This document shows positions 42,130 to 49,495 of a stretch of DNA of 64,000 nucleotides, one piece after another. Origin of the DNA: JBLMYQ01 sp050260055 (GTDB lineage Bacteria; Bacillota; Clostridia; Acetivibrionales; UBA4821); assembly GCA_050260055.1 (NCBI GenBank), contig JBLNBO010000040.1:1-64000 (forward strand), given 5' to 3'. Position 1 is the stretch's first letter. Each line of letters opens with the position of its first letter. The notes under the pieces are model-generated. The model was not told the DNA's origin, ran no database searches, and worked only from the letters and a program-made list of their open reading frames with translations. The translations under genes and the position numbers were made by a program.

Positions 42130-42867
42130 TTAATACTCAACTCCATATAAGAACAATCCTTTAGCAGGAGCAGTGTAACCAGCAAAGCTCCTGTTTTTTT
42201 TATTTAAAATTTGCTTTATCTCTCCGGGGTTTATTTTTCCTAGCCCTATATCTATTAAAGTTCCGCAGATTATTCGAACCATGTTATATAAAAAGCCATT
42301 TCCATAAAACATAATTTCTATAAGTTCATTATTCACATTAAAATCAATTGAATATATGTTTCTCACCTTAGATTTTTTCTTTCCCTGTGAAGTAGTAAAA
42401 CTACTGAAATCGTGTTCGCCAATAAGATATTCTGCTGCGGTTTTCATTGATTTAATATCTAGATTATCTATGATATGAATACAATACCTATCTAAAAACG
42501 GATTATTGAAACTACTGTTCCAAATGCGGTAAACATACCTTTTTCCTTTTGCACTAAGTCGTGCATGAAAATCCTTATCAGCATTTTCTGCGGACATTAT
42601 TACAATATCATTAGGCAGATTGGTATTAGCTTTTTTGATTAGTTCTTCTAATTCTATATTGCTTTTTGTATGAAAGTTAGCAGCCTGATTGTAAGCATGA
42701 ACGCCGGAGTCGGTTCTACCTGAACCATTGATTTCAATGGTTTCATTAAGTATCTGGGATAAAACCGCTTCGATTTTTCCTTGAATTGTTTTATCCGTAT
42801 TTCCTTGTTTTTGCCAACCATCATACCTGGTGCCGTCATATTGAATTGTAATCTTTATATTTCGCAT
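42130..42867 (-). CDS. truA: tRNA pseudouridine(38-40) synthase
   Basis: This 245-aa protein starts at ATG 42867 after AAGGGAGAATCT. It has KITIQYDGTRYDGWQKQ and the catalytic Asp53 in GSGRTDSGVHAYNQAANFH, plus GNGFLYNMVRIICGTL near the end. TruA converts uridines 38-40 of many tRNA anticodon arms to pseudouridine. In most Firmicutes it follows ecfT and ribosomal protein genes; here it is isolated, so it may be a second copy. Confidence 0.96.
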   Translation of the reverse strand: MRNIKITIQYDGTRYDGWQKQGNTDKTIQGKIEAVLSQILNETIEINGSGRTDSGVHAYNQAANFHTKSNIELEELIKKANTNLPNDIVIMSAENADKDFHARLSAKGKRYVYRIWNSSFNNPFLDRYCIHIIDNLDIKSMKTAAEYLIGEHDFSSFTTSQGKKKSKVRNIYSIDFNVNNELIEIMFYGNGFLYNMVRIICGTLIDIGLGKINPGEIKQILNKKNRSFAGYTAPAKGLFLYGVEY

Positions 42868-42921
42868 AGATTCTCCCTTGAAATACGATTTTACATTATT
42901 ATATCGAATATTACGGCATAT

Positions 42922-42964
42922 AATCAACGAAGAGCCAAGAAATATCTTGGCCCTTCATTGATTT
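42922..42964. terminator. Long hairpin between truA and the SASP gene
   Basis: A 17-bp stem with one mismatch, AATCAACGAAG..GCCAAG with its complement, followed on the plus strand by TTTATTTT. It lies 15 bp after the SASP stop and may end that transcript, although the T-run is on the other strand. Confidence 0.6.
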
Positions 42965-42979
42965 TTATTTTAAAACGAC

Positions 42980-43141
42980 TTATCGATAATTCATATTCCT
43001 TTCGGCTATTTCAATTGCCTTCTTTACAATATTTCCGCAGTCTCTAGAACTAACGGCTCCCCATCCTTCGGATTTAACTGTGTTATAAATTCCTAGTTCT
43101 CTTGCAATTCCATCCTTTAGAGTTTCAGACATTTTAGCCAC
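42980..43141 (-). CDS. Alpha/beta-type small acid-soluble spore protein (SASP)
   Basis: This 53-aa protein starts at GTG 43141, eight bases after GGAGG. The sequence has KDGIARELGIYN and the conserved GAVSSRDCGNIVKKAIEIAE block. SASPs of this type coat forespore DNA, change its conformation and protect it from UV and heat; they are degraded by GPR at germination. It is a short variant with an unusual Cys in the SSRxxG block, where many relatives have Gln or Asn. A GTAAT-N18-CATTATA stretch at 43193-43164 resembles a sigma-G promoter. It is direct evidence for a spore-former. Confidence 0.88.
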   Translation of the reverse strand: MAKMSETLKDGIARELGIYNTVKSEGWGAVSSRDCGNIVKKAIEIAERNMNYR

Positions 43142-43271
43142 AGTCACAACCTCCTCTCGGAATTATAATGACAATTGTCGAATTTAGTATTACAAAATAA
43201 TAATGAAATTATTTTTGAAATATTTTTTGGTGTTTACAAAAATAAGCATTTAAAGTTATTTAGGTATTTTT

Positions 43272-44093
43272 TCACTTTTCAAACACAATGAACAGGTAGT
43301 CCATATAGTGTTTAAAGCCTAAAGATTGATATGCTTTCACAGCTGGAGTGTTATTCTTTCTAACAAAGAGAGAAGGAATTTTGTTACGGTCAATAATCCT
43401 TTCGCATAGTTCTGATACTACAGTTTTAGCATAACCTTTTCCACGTTCTTCTGGAAGTGTAAATACAGCCCCAATCTGGTTGAATCTGCTTGTAACTGCC
43501 TGAATACATGCCTGAGAAACCAATTTTCCTTCTTTCTCCAAAAGCAGGAAATCTTCATCAGGACTTTTTTGTGTGATACTTGATATTACCTCTTCTCTGG
43601 CTCTATCTCTATGAGAATCCTTATCGGATTCTGCAATAAAATCAATAAATCTTTCTTCGGTTGTTGCGTCATAAATAATGGTGTCTTGAGCAGTAAAGGG
43701 AGTAAAGTTATTATTCAGCATATAACTGCTTTTGTTATTTTCCTTGGTGGTTCTGTAATCTTTAATAGCTTCATAGATAGGCTTAATAACCTTTTCTACG
43801 CCGATTAGATAGGTAAAGGTTTTTTGATTCTTAACCAAATCAATAATCTCAGGGAGGGCTTTATCATCTTCAAAATGCGGAATGCAGCTTCCCAAGTTAT
43901 AGAATGGGATTATACCCTTCAAAGATTGTCTGTCAAAGTAGCCATAATAATCTCCACATCTGAATAAGGTCTTGTCAGTATTGTCAATTCCATAGTGCTC
44001 AACATTTCCAAAAAGGAAAGTGGTTTCCATATGGTTTCTGTCAATATACTCCTGAATAATTCCTTTGTCTGCATTTGTTAATAATCTTATCAT
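43272..44093 (-). CDS. GNAT-family N-acetyltransferase under a structured leader
   Basis: The 273-aa protein has a divergent N-terminal half (about 1-130) and a C-terminal GNAT core with QIGAVFTLPEERGKGYAKTVVSELC (acetyl-CoA loop) and NTPAVKAYQSLGFKHYMDY. This two-part layout matches clostridial FR47/GNAT_ZFTR-like acetyltransferases of unknown substrate. It starts after AAGGGGGAATTATC. The strong promoter and riboswitch-like leader upstream suggest that expression responds to a small molecule, which could point to the substrate. Confidence 0.85.
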   Translation of the reverse strand: MIRLLTNADKGIIQEYIDRNHMETTFLFGNVEHYGIDNTDKTLFRCGDYYGYFDRQSLKGIIPFYNLGSCIPHFEDDKALPEIIDLVKNQKTFTYLIGVEKVIKPIYEAIKDYRTTKENNKSSYMLNNNFTPFTAQDTIIYDATTEERFIDFIAESDKDSHRDRAREEVISSITQKSPDEDFLLLEKEGKLVSQACIQAVTSRFNQIGAVFTLPEERGKGYAKTVVSELCERIIDRNKIPSLFVRKNNTPAVKAYQSLGFKHYMDYLFIVFEK

Positions 44094-44111
44094 GATAATT
44101 CCCCCTTAATA

Positions 44112-44235
44112 ATAAAAAATCCCGCGAAGAAATCTTTATGAGACTCCTTTGTGGGGATATAGCCCATTCAGTGTAGCTGCTGCCTGCATCGCTCGGACCC
44201 TTCGGAACCTTAGATGCACTCTCATGGTTATTGTT
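44112..44235 (-). promoter_or_regulatory. Candidate riboswitch leader (ykkC-like or unclassified)
   Basis: On the minus strand, a stem GTGCATC/GATGCAG (44217-44185) encloses AAGGTTCCG and GGGTCCGAGC, then comes AGCTACACTGAATGGGCTATATCCCC. The bases ATCCC can pair either with upstream GGG (TGGGctataTCCCCA) or with GCGGGAT just before TTTTTT at 44112-44117, a classic terminator/antiterminator choice. GGTTCCG...GGTCCGAG...ACAC...GGG..CCC resembles the ykkC-family core, but P1b is missing, so the class is uncertain. Confidence 0.5.
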
Positions 44236-44238
44236 AAT

Positions 44239-44267
44239 ATATTACAAAAGAATGCGAATTATGTCAA
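44239..44267 (-). promoter_or_regulatory. Strong promoter of the GNAT leader
   Basis: TTGACA, a 17-bp spacer and TAATAT on the minus strand. The predicted start near 44232 gives a leader of about 140 nt. Confidence 0.75.
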
Positions 44268-44350
44268 GAAACCCCTGATTGCGGAATTGAATTGGCTAAT
44301 AGCATTAATAAGAGTTGGGATGATAAGCCATTATAGTAAAATTATATAAA

Positions 44351-44812
44351 CTATTTTTTAAATAATTTCATATATTCTCCATAGCCTTCTTTTTCTAAAT
44401 TTTGAAATGATATAAACCTTAATGCTGCAGAGTTAATGCAGTATCTCAGTCCGGTTGGAGCAGGACCGTCATTAAAAACATGTCCTAAATGAGAATTTGC
44501 ATGACCGCTTCTTACTTCGGTTCTAACCATTCCGTGACTGGTGTCAGCTTTTTCGAATATGCTGCTGCTTTCTATCGGCCTTGTAAAGCTTGGCCATCCG
44601 CACCCTGAATCGAATTTGTCTAAAGAACTGAAAAGAGGTTCGCCTGAAACAATGTCCACATATATCCCTTCATGCTTATTATTCCAGAAGTCATTCTCAA
44701 ATGGTAGTTCTGTAGCGTTCTCTTGAGTAACTGCAAATTGTATTGGAGTTAATTTTTGCAGGATTCCTTCACTGCTAAGTGCCATTTGCTTAGTATTATT
44801 ATCTTTATACAT
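44351..44812 (-). CDS. msrB: Peptide-methionine (R)-S-oxide reductase
   Basis: The 153-aa protein starts at ATG 44812 eight bases after GGGGTGG; a GTG four codons upstream is possible. Family blocks are FDSGCGWPSFTRPI, VRTEVRSGHANSHLGHVF and GLRYCINSAALRF with the catalytic Cys. The CxxC zinc pairs found in many MsrB proteins are absent. It repairs oxidised methionine in proteins. It is monocistronic, without msrA. Confidence 0.96.
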   Translation of the reverse strand: MYKDNNTKQMALSSEGILQKLTPIQFAVTQENATELPFENDFWNNKHEGIYVDIVSGEPLFSSLDKFDSGCGWPSFTRPIESSSIFEKADTSHGMVRTEVRSGHANSHLGHVFNDGPAPTGLRYCINSAALRFISFQNLEKEGYGEYMKLFKK

Positions 44813-44993
44813 GCTTTTCGCCACCCCAGATTTTATTGCTATAATTCTCTCGGACTGAGCCTATTTTATAGCTTTTATAATGAACAGGATTTTTTTATGA
44901 TTTGAGAATCATTGCTATAAACCATAATATCCTTTCAAAAACCAATTCTTAATAGTTATTTTTTTCTGACCACCAGAAAATATTCATAATATA

Positions 44994-45034
44994 TTTTAAA
45001 AGCTGATAGATTATAAATCCATCAGCTTTTAAAG
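44994..45034. terminator. Terminator after the TPM gene
   Basis: Stem TTTAAAAGCTGAT.GA with its complement around TTATAAA, about 40 bp beyond the TPM stop. Confidence 0.75.
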
Positions 45035-45072
45035 AGTTAAATAGTTATTCAGTTTACAGGATTGTTAAGAAG

Positions 45073-45819
45073 TTACCAGTCTCCGGACGCTCCTCCACCT
45101 CCAGAACTGCCTCCGTCTCCTCCAAAAAAGTCGCCATCATCGCTTCCGCCGAGGACACCGGAGATTATATTTAATATGAGCCAAATCAGGAAAAAAGGAT
45201 CACCGCCCAAAAAGCCTATAACTATACTAAGGATTATGATACAGACAATTATTATCAATATCATCTGCCAACTGATATCAGAGTTTTGTTTGGATTCCTG
45301 TCCATTAAAATCCTTAGCAAAATCCAAGTTGTAAAAGGCTGAAACCTTTCCGGCAATAGCATCGTAACCGCTCTCCACACCTTGTGAATACTTGCCCTGT
45401 TCGAAAAATGGAACTATATTTTGATCTCTGATACGGCCGCATACTGAATCCGGAAGGGGCTCTTCAAGGCCATATCCAACTTCTATGCGCATTTCCTTCT
45501 CATCTTTTGCAACCACAAGCAGAATTCCGTTATTCTTTTCGGAATTACCCAGCCTGGCTTCCCTGAATTTCTCGTTGGCATAATCCTCGATTGGTTTGCC
45601 TTCCAGAGATTTTACGGTAAGAACCACTATCTGAGCCTGGGTTTTATCCTCAATCTTCTTGCTGTATTCCTCAATGTGCTGTTCGGTTTTTTCATCCAGA
45701 ATAGCTGCGTAATCATTTGCATATCCGGTTATTTTGTTGGCATCACTTGCCTGAACCGGAAGGATAAAGGCCGTCAGTACCATGAGAATGAGGGATAAAC
45801 AAATTAAAAACTTCTTCAT
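45073..45819 (-). CDS. TPM-domain (YgcG-like) membrane protein
   Basis: This 248-aa protein has a signal peptide (about 1-25), a TPM_phosphatase domain (about 28-150: TGYANDYAAILDEKTEQHIEEYSKKIEDKTQAQIVV, RIEVGYGLEEPLPDSVCGRIR), one or two membrane helices (about 180-215) and a Gly-rich tail ending GGSSGGGGASGDW. TPM proteins face outside and are thought to act in envelope maintenance. It pairs with lemA upstream, the commonest partner of this family. An intercistronic hairpin separates them. Confidence 0.92.
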   Translation of the reverse strand: MKKFLICLSLILMVLTAFILPVQASDANKITGYANDYAAILDEKTEQHIEEYSKKIEDKTQAQIVVLTVKSLEGKPIEDYANEKFREARLGNSEKNNGILLVVAKDEKEMRIEVGYGLEEPLPDSVCGRIRDQNIVPFFEQGKYSQGVESGYDAIAGKVSAFYNLDFAKDFNGQESKQNSDISWQMILIIIVCIIILSIVIGFLGGDPFFLIWLILNIISGVLGGSDDGDFFGGDGGSSGGGGASGDW

Positions 45820-45847
45820 CTTATCACGTCCTTCCCAAAGAAACGTT

Positions 45848-45889
45848 ATGAAACGAGAGAGTGCTGGAATACAGCACTCACCGCTTCAT
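45848..45889 (-). other. Intercistronic stem-loop in the lemA-TPM transcript
   Basis: ATGAA.CG and GAGTGCTG pair with CAGCACTC and CG.TTCAT around a short loop, without a T-run. It is probably an RNA-stability or processing element between the two genes. Confidence 0.6.
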
Positions 45890-45900
45890 AGCCGACGGCC

Positions 45901-46458
45901 TTATTCAAAACTGACAGTTGGGTTAACTTTCGCCTTATCGCTGACCTCATAGTAGGGGAGCTGTTTAAAGCCAAACATTCCCGCATATATGTTTGCAGGA
46001 AACACGGAAATGGATGTATTATATGTTCTAACCGACTCGTTATAGTCCCTTCTTGAAACTGCCAGACGGTTCTCGGTTCCTTCTAATTGATCCATTAAGC
46101 TTTGAAACTGCTGATTAGCCTTTAAATCAGGATAGTTTTCCTTTATGAGAAGAAGCCGGGAAATTGCGCCCGATAATTCTGCATCAGCGGAAATCTTACT
46201 ATCAGCGGTTTTCGCACCAGCGAGCTGGGCTCTTGCGTTTGCGATATCTGCCATAACCTTACTCTCATGCAAAGCATACCCTTTGGTAGTAGCTACCAAA
46301 TTGGGAATCAAGTCGCTGCGCCGCTGGAGGTTGTTGTCTACCTGTGCAATTTTGCTTTCACAATCCGTTTTCAGCGCAACAAGATTGTTGTAGCCTGATA
46401 TTAAAGGAATTACCAAAAAAACCACAAGAGCAATAATAACAATCCAACCTTTTTTCAT
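45901..46458 (-). CDS. lemA: LemA-family membrane protein
   Basis: The 185-aa protein has one N-terminal membrane helix (5-22) and a coiled helical domain with the LemA motifs SKIAQVDNNLQRRSDLIPNLVATTKGYALHE, YPDLKANQQFQSLMDQLEGTENRLAVSRRDYNESVRTYNTSI and FPANIYAGMFGFKQLPYYEV. Function is not settled; envelope organisation with TPM-domain proteins is the common theme. It is first in a two-gene operon and starts after AAAAGGGGGACGTCGA. Confidence 0.95.
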   Translation of the reverse strand: MKKGWIVIIALVVFLVIPLISGYNNLVALKTDCESKIAQVDNNLQRRSDLIPNLVATTKGYALHESKVMADIANARAQLAGAKTADSKISADAELSGAISRLLLIKENYPDLKANQQFQSLMDQLEGTENRLAVSRRDYNESVRTYNTSISVFPANIYAGMFGFKQLPYYEVSDKAKVNPTVSFE

Positions 46459-46513
46459 TCGACGTCCCCCTTTTTAATTTTACCGGTCACAATAGTGAAA
46501 CAGCCTCACGGCG

Positions 46514-46541
46514 AGTATATAAAAAAACCCACCCCCTTCAA
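46514..46541 (-). promoter_or_regulatory. Candidate promoter of lemA; otherwise empty spacer
   Basis: TTGAAG, a 16-bp spacer and TATACT on the minus strand. The rest of 46459-46761 is very AT-rich (46600-46700) and I see no gene or structured RNA in it. Confidence 0.4.
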
Positions 46542-46761
46542 AAATCCTTCTTCTGCAAATTTGCAATCGAGCACTTGGTTATTTTGATTATGATAAAAAC
46601 ATTATAATTATATTTGCGAGATTTGTTTAAGTCAATCATTAAATAAATAAATTATATAAATTATATTAATTTTAAATTCTACTATTATATAGATTATTAA
46701 TATGAATATTTTTCAGATTTTAGCAAAAACTACTATTATTATTGAAAAGGAAGGGATACTT

Positions 46762-47076
46762 ATGGCGTTATTAGGAAACCCATTTATAGCAAATGTACCT
46801 CGGCAAATGTCAGAAGCAGAATTAGCGCAAGCACTTCGGGTAGATATTGCTGGAGAACTTGAAGCAATCATAGGATATGAAGCGCATGCGATGGCAACTA
46901 CTGATGAAAGGGTAAAAATGGTGCTTCTTCGCATTGCGGATGAAGAGAGAACACATGTGGGAGAGCTCCAACAGGTTCTTTACATGCTAAGTCCGAATGA
47001 AGCAAGCTATACGGAAAAAGGAAAACAAACTGTCCAGCAGCAGCAAAATCAAAATTTTCAAGCTCCTTTACAATGA
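46762..47076 (+). CDS. Ferritin-like (rubrerythrin-type) di-iron protein
   Basis: This 104-aa protein starts at ATG 46762 after AAGGAAGGG; the longer in-frame ATG at 46702 is unlikely. Residues 15-80 form two helices with the half-site pattern E-x(7)-YEAHA and DEERTH, giving Glu and His ligands typical of ferritin-like domains that work as dimers or rings. Short forms like this include encapsulin-cargo ferritins, but no encapsulin gene is in the window. The tail is Gln-rich (QQQQNQNFQ). Next to coat genes, it may belong to the spore or oxidative stress. Confidence 0.75.
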   Translation: MALLGNPFIANVPRQMSEAELAQALRVDIAGELEAIIGYEAHAMATTDERVKMVLLRIADEERTHVGELQQVLYMLSPNEASYTEKGKQTVQQQQNQNFQAPLQ

Positions 47077-47080
47077 AATT

Positions 47081-47124
47081 ATAAACAAGAAAGAGTGTAT
47101 TTTTATACACTCTTTCTTGTTTAT
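47081..47124. terminator. Bidirectional terminator
   Basis: A 20-bp perfect stem (ATAAACAAGAAAGAGTGTAT with its complement) between the ferritin-like gene and the convergent coat genes. Confidence 0.93.
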
Positions 47125-47129
47125 ATGCT

Positions 47130-47492
47130 TTAGCGCATAGGAGGGAGCTGAGACTTATAATTATTAAATACTGTATAAGTGTCTTTAATTTGCGGACTAC
47201 CCACAGCTTCTGCCTGGTATTCTCCTAAATTAAATAATTCATTGAAAAAGTTTACCTGCATACTTTGAAGATTATTTCTGTTATCAATTACTACTTTCCT
47301 TAAATCGTCATTAATTATTTCATTTATTCCGGTCTGGTAACTTACAAGGTTATGCTTCTCGGTTAAGAGAGCGTCATTTATCCTGTCTCTTAAGTTGACA
47401 TTTGAATCTTTAACCTTTGGAAGTTCTGTACTGACAGGCTTTCCAATCATTTTTATACCTGTATTTGTTGTTACTGTTGATTGCGTATCCAT
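47130..47492 (-). CDS. CotF-like spore coat protein
   Basis: The 120-aa protein matches the Coat F helical domain: NLRDRINDALLTEKHNLVSYQTGINEIINDDLRKVVIDNRNNLQSMQVNFFNELFNLGEYQAEAV. CotF-type proteins are mother-cell products that form part of the spore coat. Its ATG overlaps the stop of the preceding 72-aa gene (TAATG), so the two are translationally coupled. It starts after GGAGGTAATCTTC. Confidence 0.88.
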   Translation of the reverse strand: MDTQSTVTTNTGIKMIGKPVSTELPKVKDSNVNLRDRINDALLTEKHNLVSYQTGINEIINDDLRKVVIDNRNNLQSMQVNFFNELFNLGEYQAEAVGSPQIKDTYTVFNNYKSQLPPMR

Positions 47493-47710
47493 TAATGAAG
47501 ATTACCTCCTATCATATTATTTGCCTGCTCAACATAATTCAGTAAATTCATATAGTTTTGCTGGTGTACGTTAGCTGCATCAAAAAACACCTTCTGGTGA
47601 GAAGGATTTGTTTCTTGATTCGCATATTGGTAACACTTTTTACATGATAATAGTTCCCAAGATAAAAAGTCATTTATATAGTTTAGCTCCTTTGTAGATA
47701 AATTCTTCAT
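47492..47710 (-). CDS. Small CotF-like spore coat protein
   Basis: This 72-aa helical protein (KELNYINDFLSWELLSCKKCYQYANQETNPSHQKVFFDAANVHQQNYMNLLNYV) is a short relative of Coat F proteins and regularly precedes a longer one. A CKKC motif could form a cross-link or bind metal. It starts at ATG 47710 after AAAGGAGGATTATA and is coupled to the next gene. Confidence 0.85.
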   Translation of the reverse strand: MKNLSTKELNYINDFLSWELLSCKKCYQYANQETNPSHQKVFFDAANVHQQNYMNLLNYVEQANNMIGGNLH

Positions 47711-47876
47711 TATAATCCTCCTTTTTTATAATTTAAAATTATTATTTGCATAAAAAGGAATTCTATAAGGATAATAAATAGAAATCCAAGTAATATTTTG
47801 AATAATAATTATGCAATGCATTGGATAAGCTATTAGATAGATTCTTGTTTCAAACTTTTAAATTTGAGGGCTGAAA

Positions 47877-48371
47877 ATGAGTTTACTTTTTTTTATATTA
47901 ATAATTTTAGTTCTTTTAATACTAATAATATTTTCTACTGTAATTAAGGTTTTTCTAACAGTTAATTCAGGTAGTGAAGAATTAAATATAAAATTGGTTT
48001 GGCTGGATCCTTTTCTTAAAATAGCTGTTGAAATACATAATTATGTTCCGCTTTTAAAAATCAGTATCTTTAATAAGAACATAATTAAAAAAGAATTAAA
48101 AAAGGGAAATAAAAAAGCCCTTAGACTCCAGACAATAAAAGAATTTAAGTTTAAGGATATTAATATTGATACCTCTTATGGATTTAAGGACCCTTCAATA
48201 ACAGGTATTACTTGTGGAGCAATAAATGCAGCATCCGCTTTAATAAATATAAAATCACTATCTCAAAAGCCTGACTTCAATGCAAGTGATGATTATATTC
48301 ATGTGAACGCTGATGCAAAATTAAATGTAGGTTTGGCTTTTGTCAACCTATTTAAATCATATAGAAAGTAA
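47877..48371 (+). CDS. DUF2953 membrane protein (YtfI-like)
   Basis: The 164-aa protein has one strong N-terminal membrane helix (3-24), a basic middle and a C-terminal domain with NIDTSYGFKDPSITGITCGAINA, the DUF2953 signature. In Bacillus and Clostridia this gene usually precedes gerW/ytfJ, as here (36 bp spacing). It is a sporulation-associated protein of unknown role. Confidence 0.88.
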   Translation: MSLLFFILIILVLLILIIFSTVIKVFLTVNSGSEELNIKLVWLDPFLKIAVEIHNYVPLLKISIFNKNIIKKELKKGNKKALRLQTIKEFKFKDINIDTSYGFKDPSITGITCGAINAASALINIKSLSQKPDFNASDDYIHVNADAKLNVGLAFVNLFKSYRK

Positions 48372-48407
48372 AAATAGAATTTTAATTATATTATAAGGAG
48401 GATAATT

Positions 48408-48839
48408 ATGGATCAGAATTTATCTTTTACGCAAAACCTTGATGCTCTTTTCACAAATCTAGAGGATTTTACAAAGAAAGAATCAGTTTTAGGTTCGCCA
48501 GTAGTTTATGGTGATAAGACTTTAATACCTGTCGTTTCAGTTACCCTTGGTTATGGAAGTGGACTTACACCTTCTACCAATCAACAGAATGGTACTAATG
48601 TCAGTTCAGGTGGAGGTTTAGGATTGGGTGCAAGAATCAGCACAGAAGCAGTAGTTGTTATTGATCAAAATAATGTTAATATGCTTCAAGTTAATCAAAA
48701 AAGCAATTTAGGTTCTATGATGGAGAAAATACCACAGGCGATTGCAAGTATGAATCAGAATAATCAAAACGCATCTCAGAATCAAAATCAGCAGCAAAGC
48801 CAGAGCCAGCAGCAAAACCAACAAAATTCTAGTTACTAG
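48408..48839 (+). CDS. GerW/YtfJ-family sporulation protein
   Basis: This 143-aa protein has the Spore_YtfJ core: SVLGSPVVYGDKTLIPVVSVTLGYGSG, then GGGLGLGARISTEAVVVI. A low-complexity Gln/Asn/Ser tail (about 110-143) follows. GerW is a forespore protein needed for proper cortex-lytic germination in Bacillus. It forms an operon with the DUF2953 gene and has a strong terminator. The Gln-rich tail may be lineage-specific. Confidence 0.92.
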   Translation: MDQNLSFTQNLDALFTNLEDFTKKESVLGSPVVYGDKTLIPVVSVTLGYGSGLTPSTNQQNGTNVSSGGGLGLGARISTEAVVVIDQNNVNMLQVNQKSNLGSMMEKIPQAIASMNQNNQNASQNQNQQQSQSQQQNQQNSSY

Positions 48840-48846
48840 TATAATA

Positions 48847-48880
48847 AAAATAAAAGCCGCCTTATGGCGGCTTTTATTTT
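48847..48880 (+). terminator. Terminator of the gerW operon
   Basis: A 15-bp perfect stem AAAATAAAAGCCGCC with its complement around TTAT. Confidence 0.93.
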
Positions 48881-48938
48881 AAATAGTTTTATATAAAATA
48901 TACTTTTCACACTTGTTATCAAATCTAAATATAATAGT

Positions 48939-49418
48939 ATGATAGATTATGTTAATAAAGTGGTGAATGCAGTGAAGTATTTAAATCCTGAAAAATTATT
49001 TGTGTCGTTTAGACCAGAGGCAACTCCAACAGGACCTATATTTCCGAGGCGCTATACTCTTACACATTCAGATATTACTGGAGACCTTTTTTTGGTTATA
49101 GGGTCGCAATATGCTTATGATAAATTGAATGCAATGAGAGATGAAGTGTTAGGTGAATGGAAAACTGAAAATGGGAAGGATAGGCTCGAGATTAATCTAC
49201 TGGTTGATGGAAAATTCGGAACTGAAACAGCATACTTACGTAATCAGATATTCAGGAGAGAACTTCCTTTAGCTATTGAAGCTATTAGATACGGAGATAG
49301 AGAGTTTTTTGATGTTCATCAGTCATTAGATTATGCTCCTATATATGTAAAATTCAACTCCTCTATTCCAGAACTAAACCGTACTGAATATTGGGGAACG
49401 CTTTCGCAATATAAATAA
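48939..49418 (+). CDS. Stay-green (SGR) family protein, putative Mg-dechelatase homologue
   Basis: The 159-aa protein is strikingly like the core of plant STAY-GREEN: LNPEKLFVSFRPEATPTGP, FPRRYTLTHSDITGDLFLVIG, RDEVLGEW, and RNQIFRRELPLAIEAIRYGDREFF with DVHQSLDYAPIYVKF. Plant SGR removes Mg from chlorophyll a, and bacterial homologues with such activity have been reported. This organism shows no photosynthesis genes, so the substrate may be another metallo-tetrapyrrole or environmental chlorophyll. The start is uncertain: ATG 48939 has no ribosome site, and GTG 48973 is out of frame. A terminator hairpin abuts the next gene. Confidence 0.85.
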   Translation: MIDYVNKVVNAVKYLNPEKLFVSFRPEATPTGPIFPRRYTLTHSDITGDLFLVIGSQYAYDKLNAMRDEVLGEWKTENGKDRLEINLLVDGKFGTETAYLRNQIFRRELPLAIEAIRYGDREFFDVHQSLDYAPIYVKFNSSIPELNRTEYWGTLSQYK

Positions 49419-49457
49419 GATATTCAATTTACGGCTATCTAAAATCTTGGTCTAACA

Positions 49458-49493
49458 AAACTCACCCGAAATATCTATTATTAGGGTGAGTTT
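49458..49493 (+). terminator. Hairpin that may terminate SGR and cover the spoVB ribosome site
   Basis: AAACTCACCC (49458-49467) pairs with GGGTGAGTTT (49484-49493). The second arm contains GGGTGAG, the only ribosome site before the spoVB-like ATG at 49496. Confidence 0.7.
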
Positions 49494-49495
49494 TT

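Noticed and set aside
46145..46393. An 82-codon plus-strand frame
   Set aside because: It is antisense to the conserved part of lemA, with no ribosome site.
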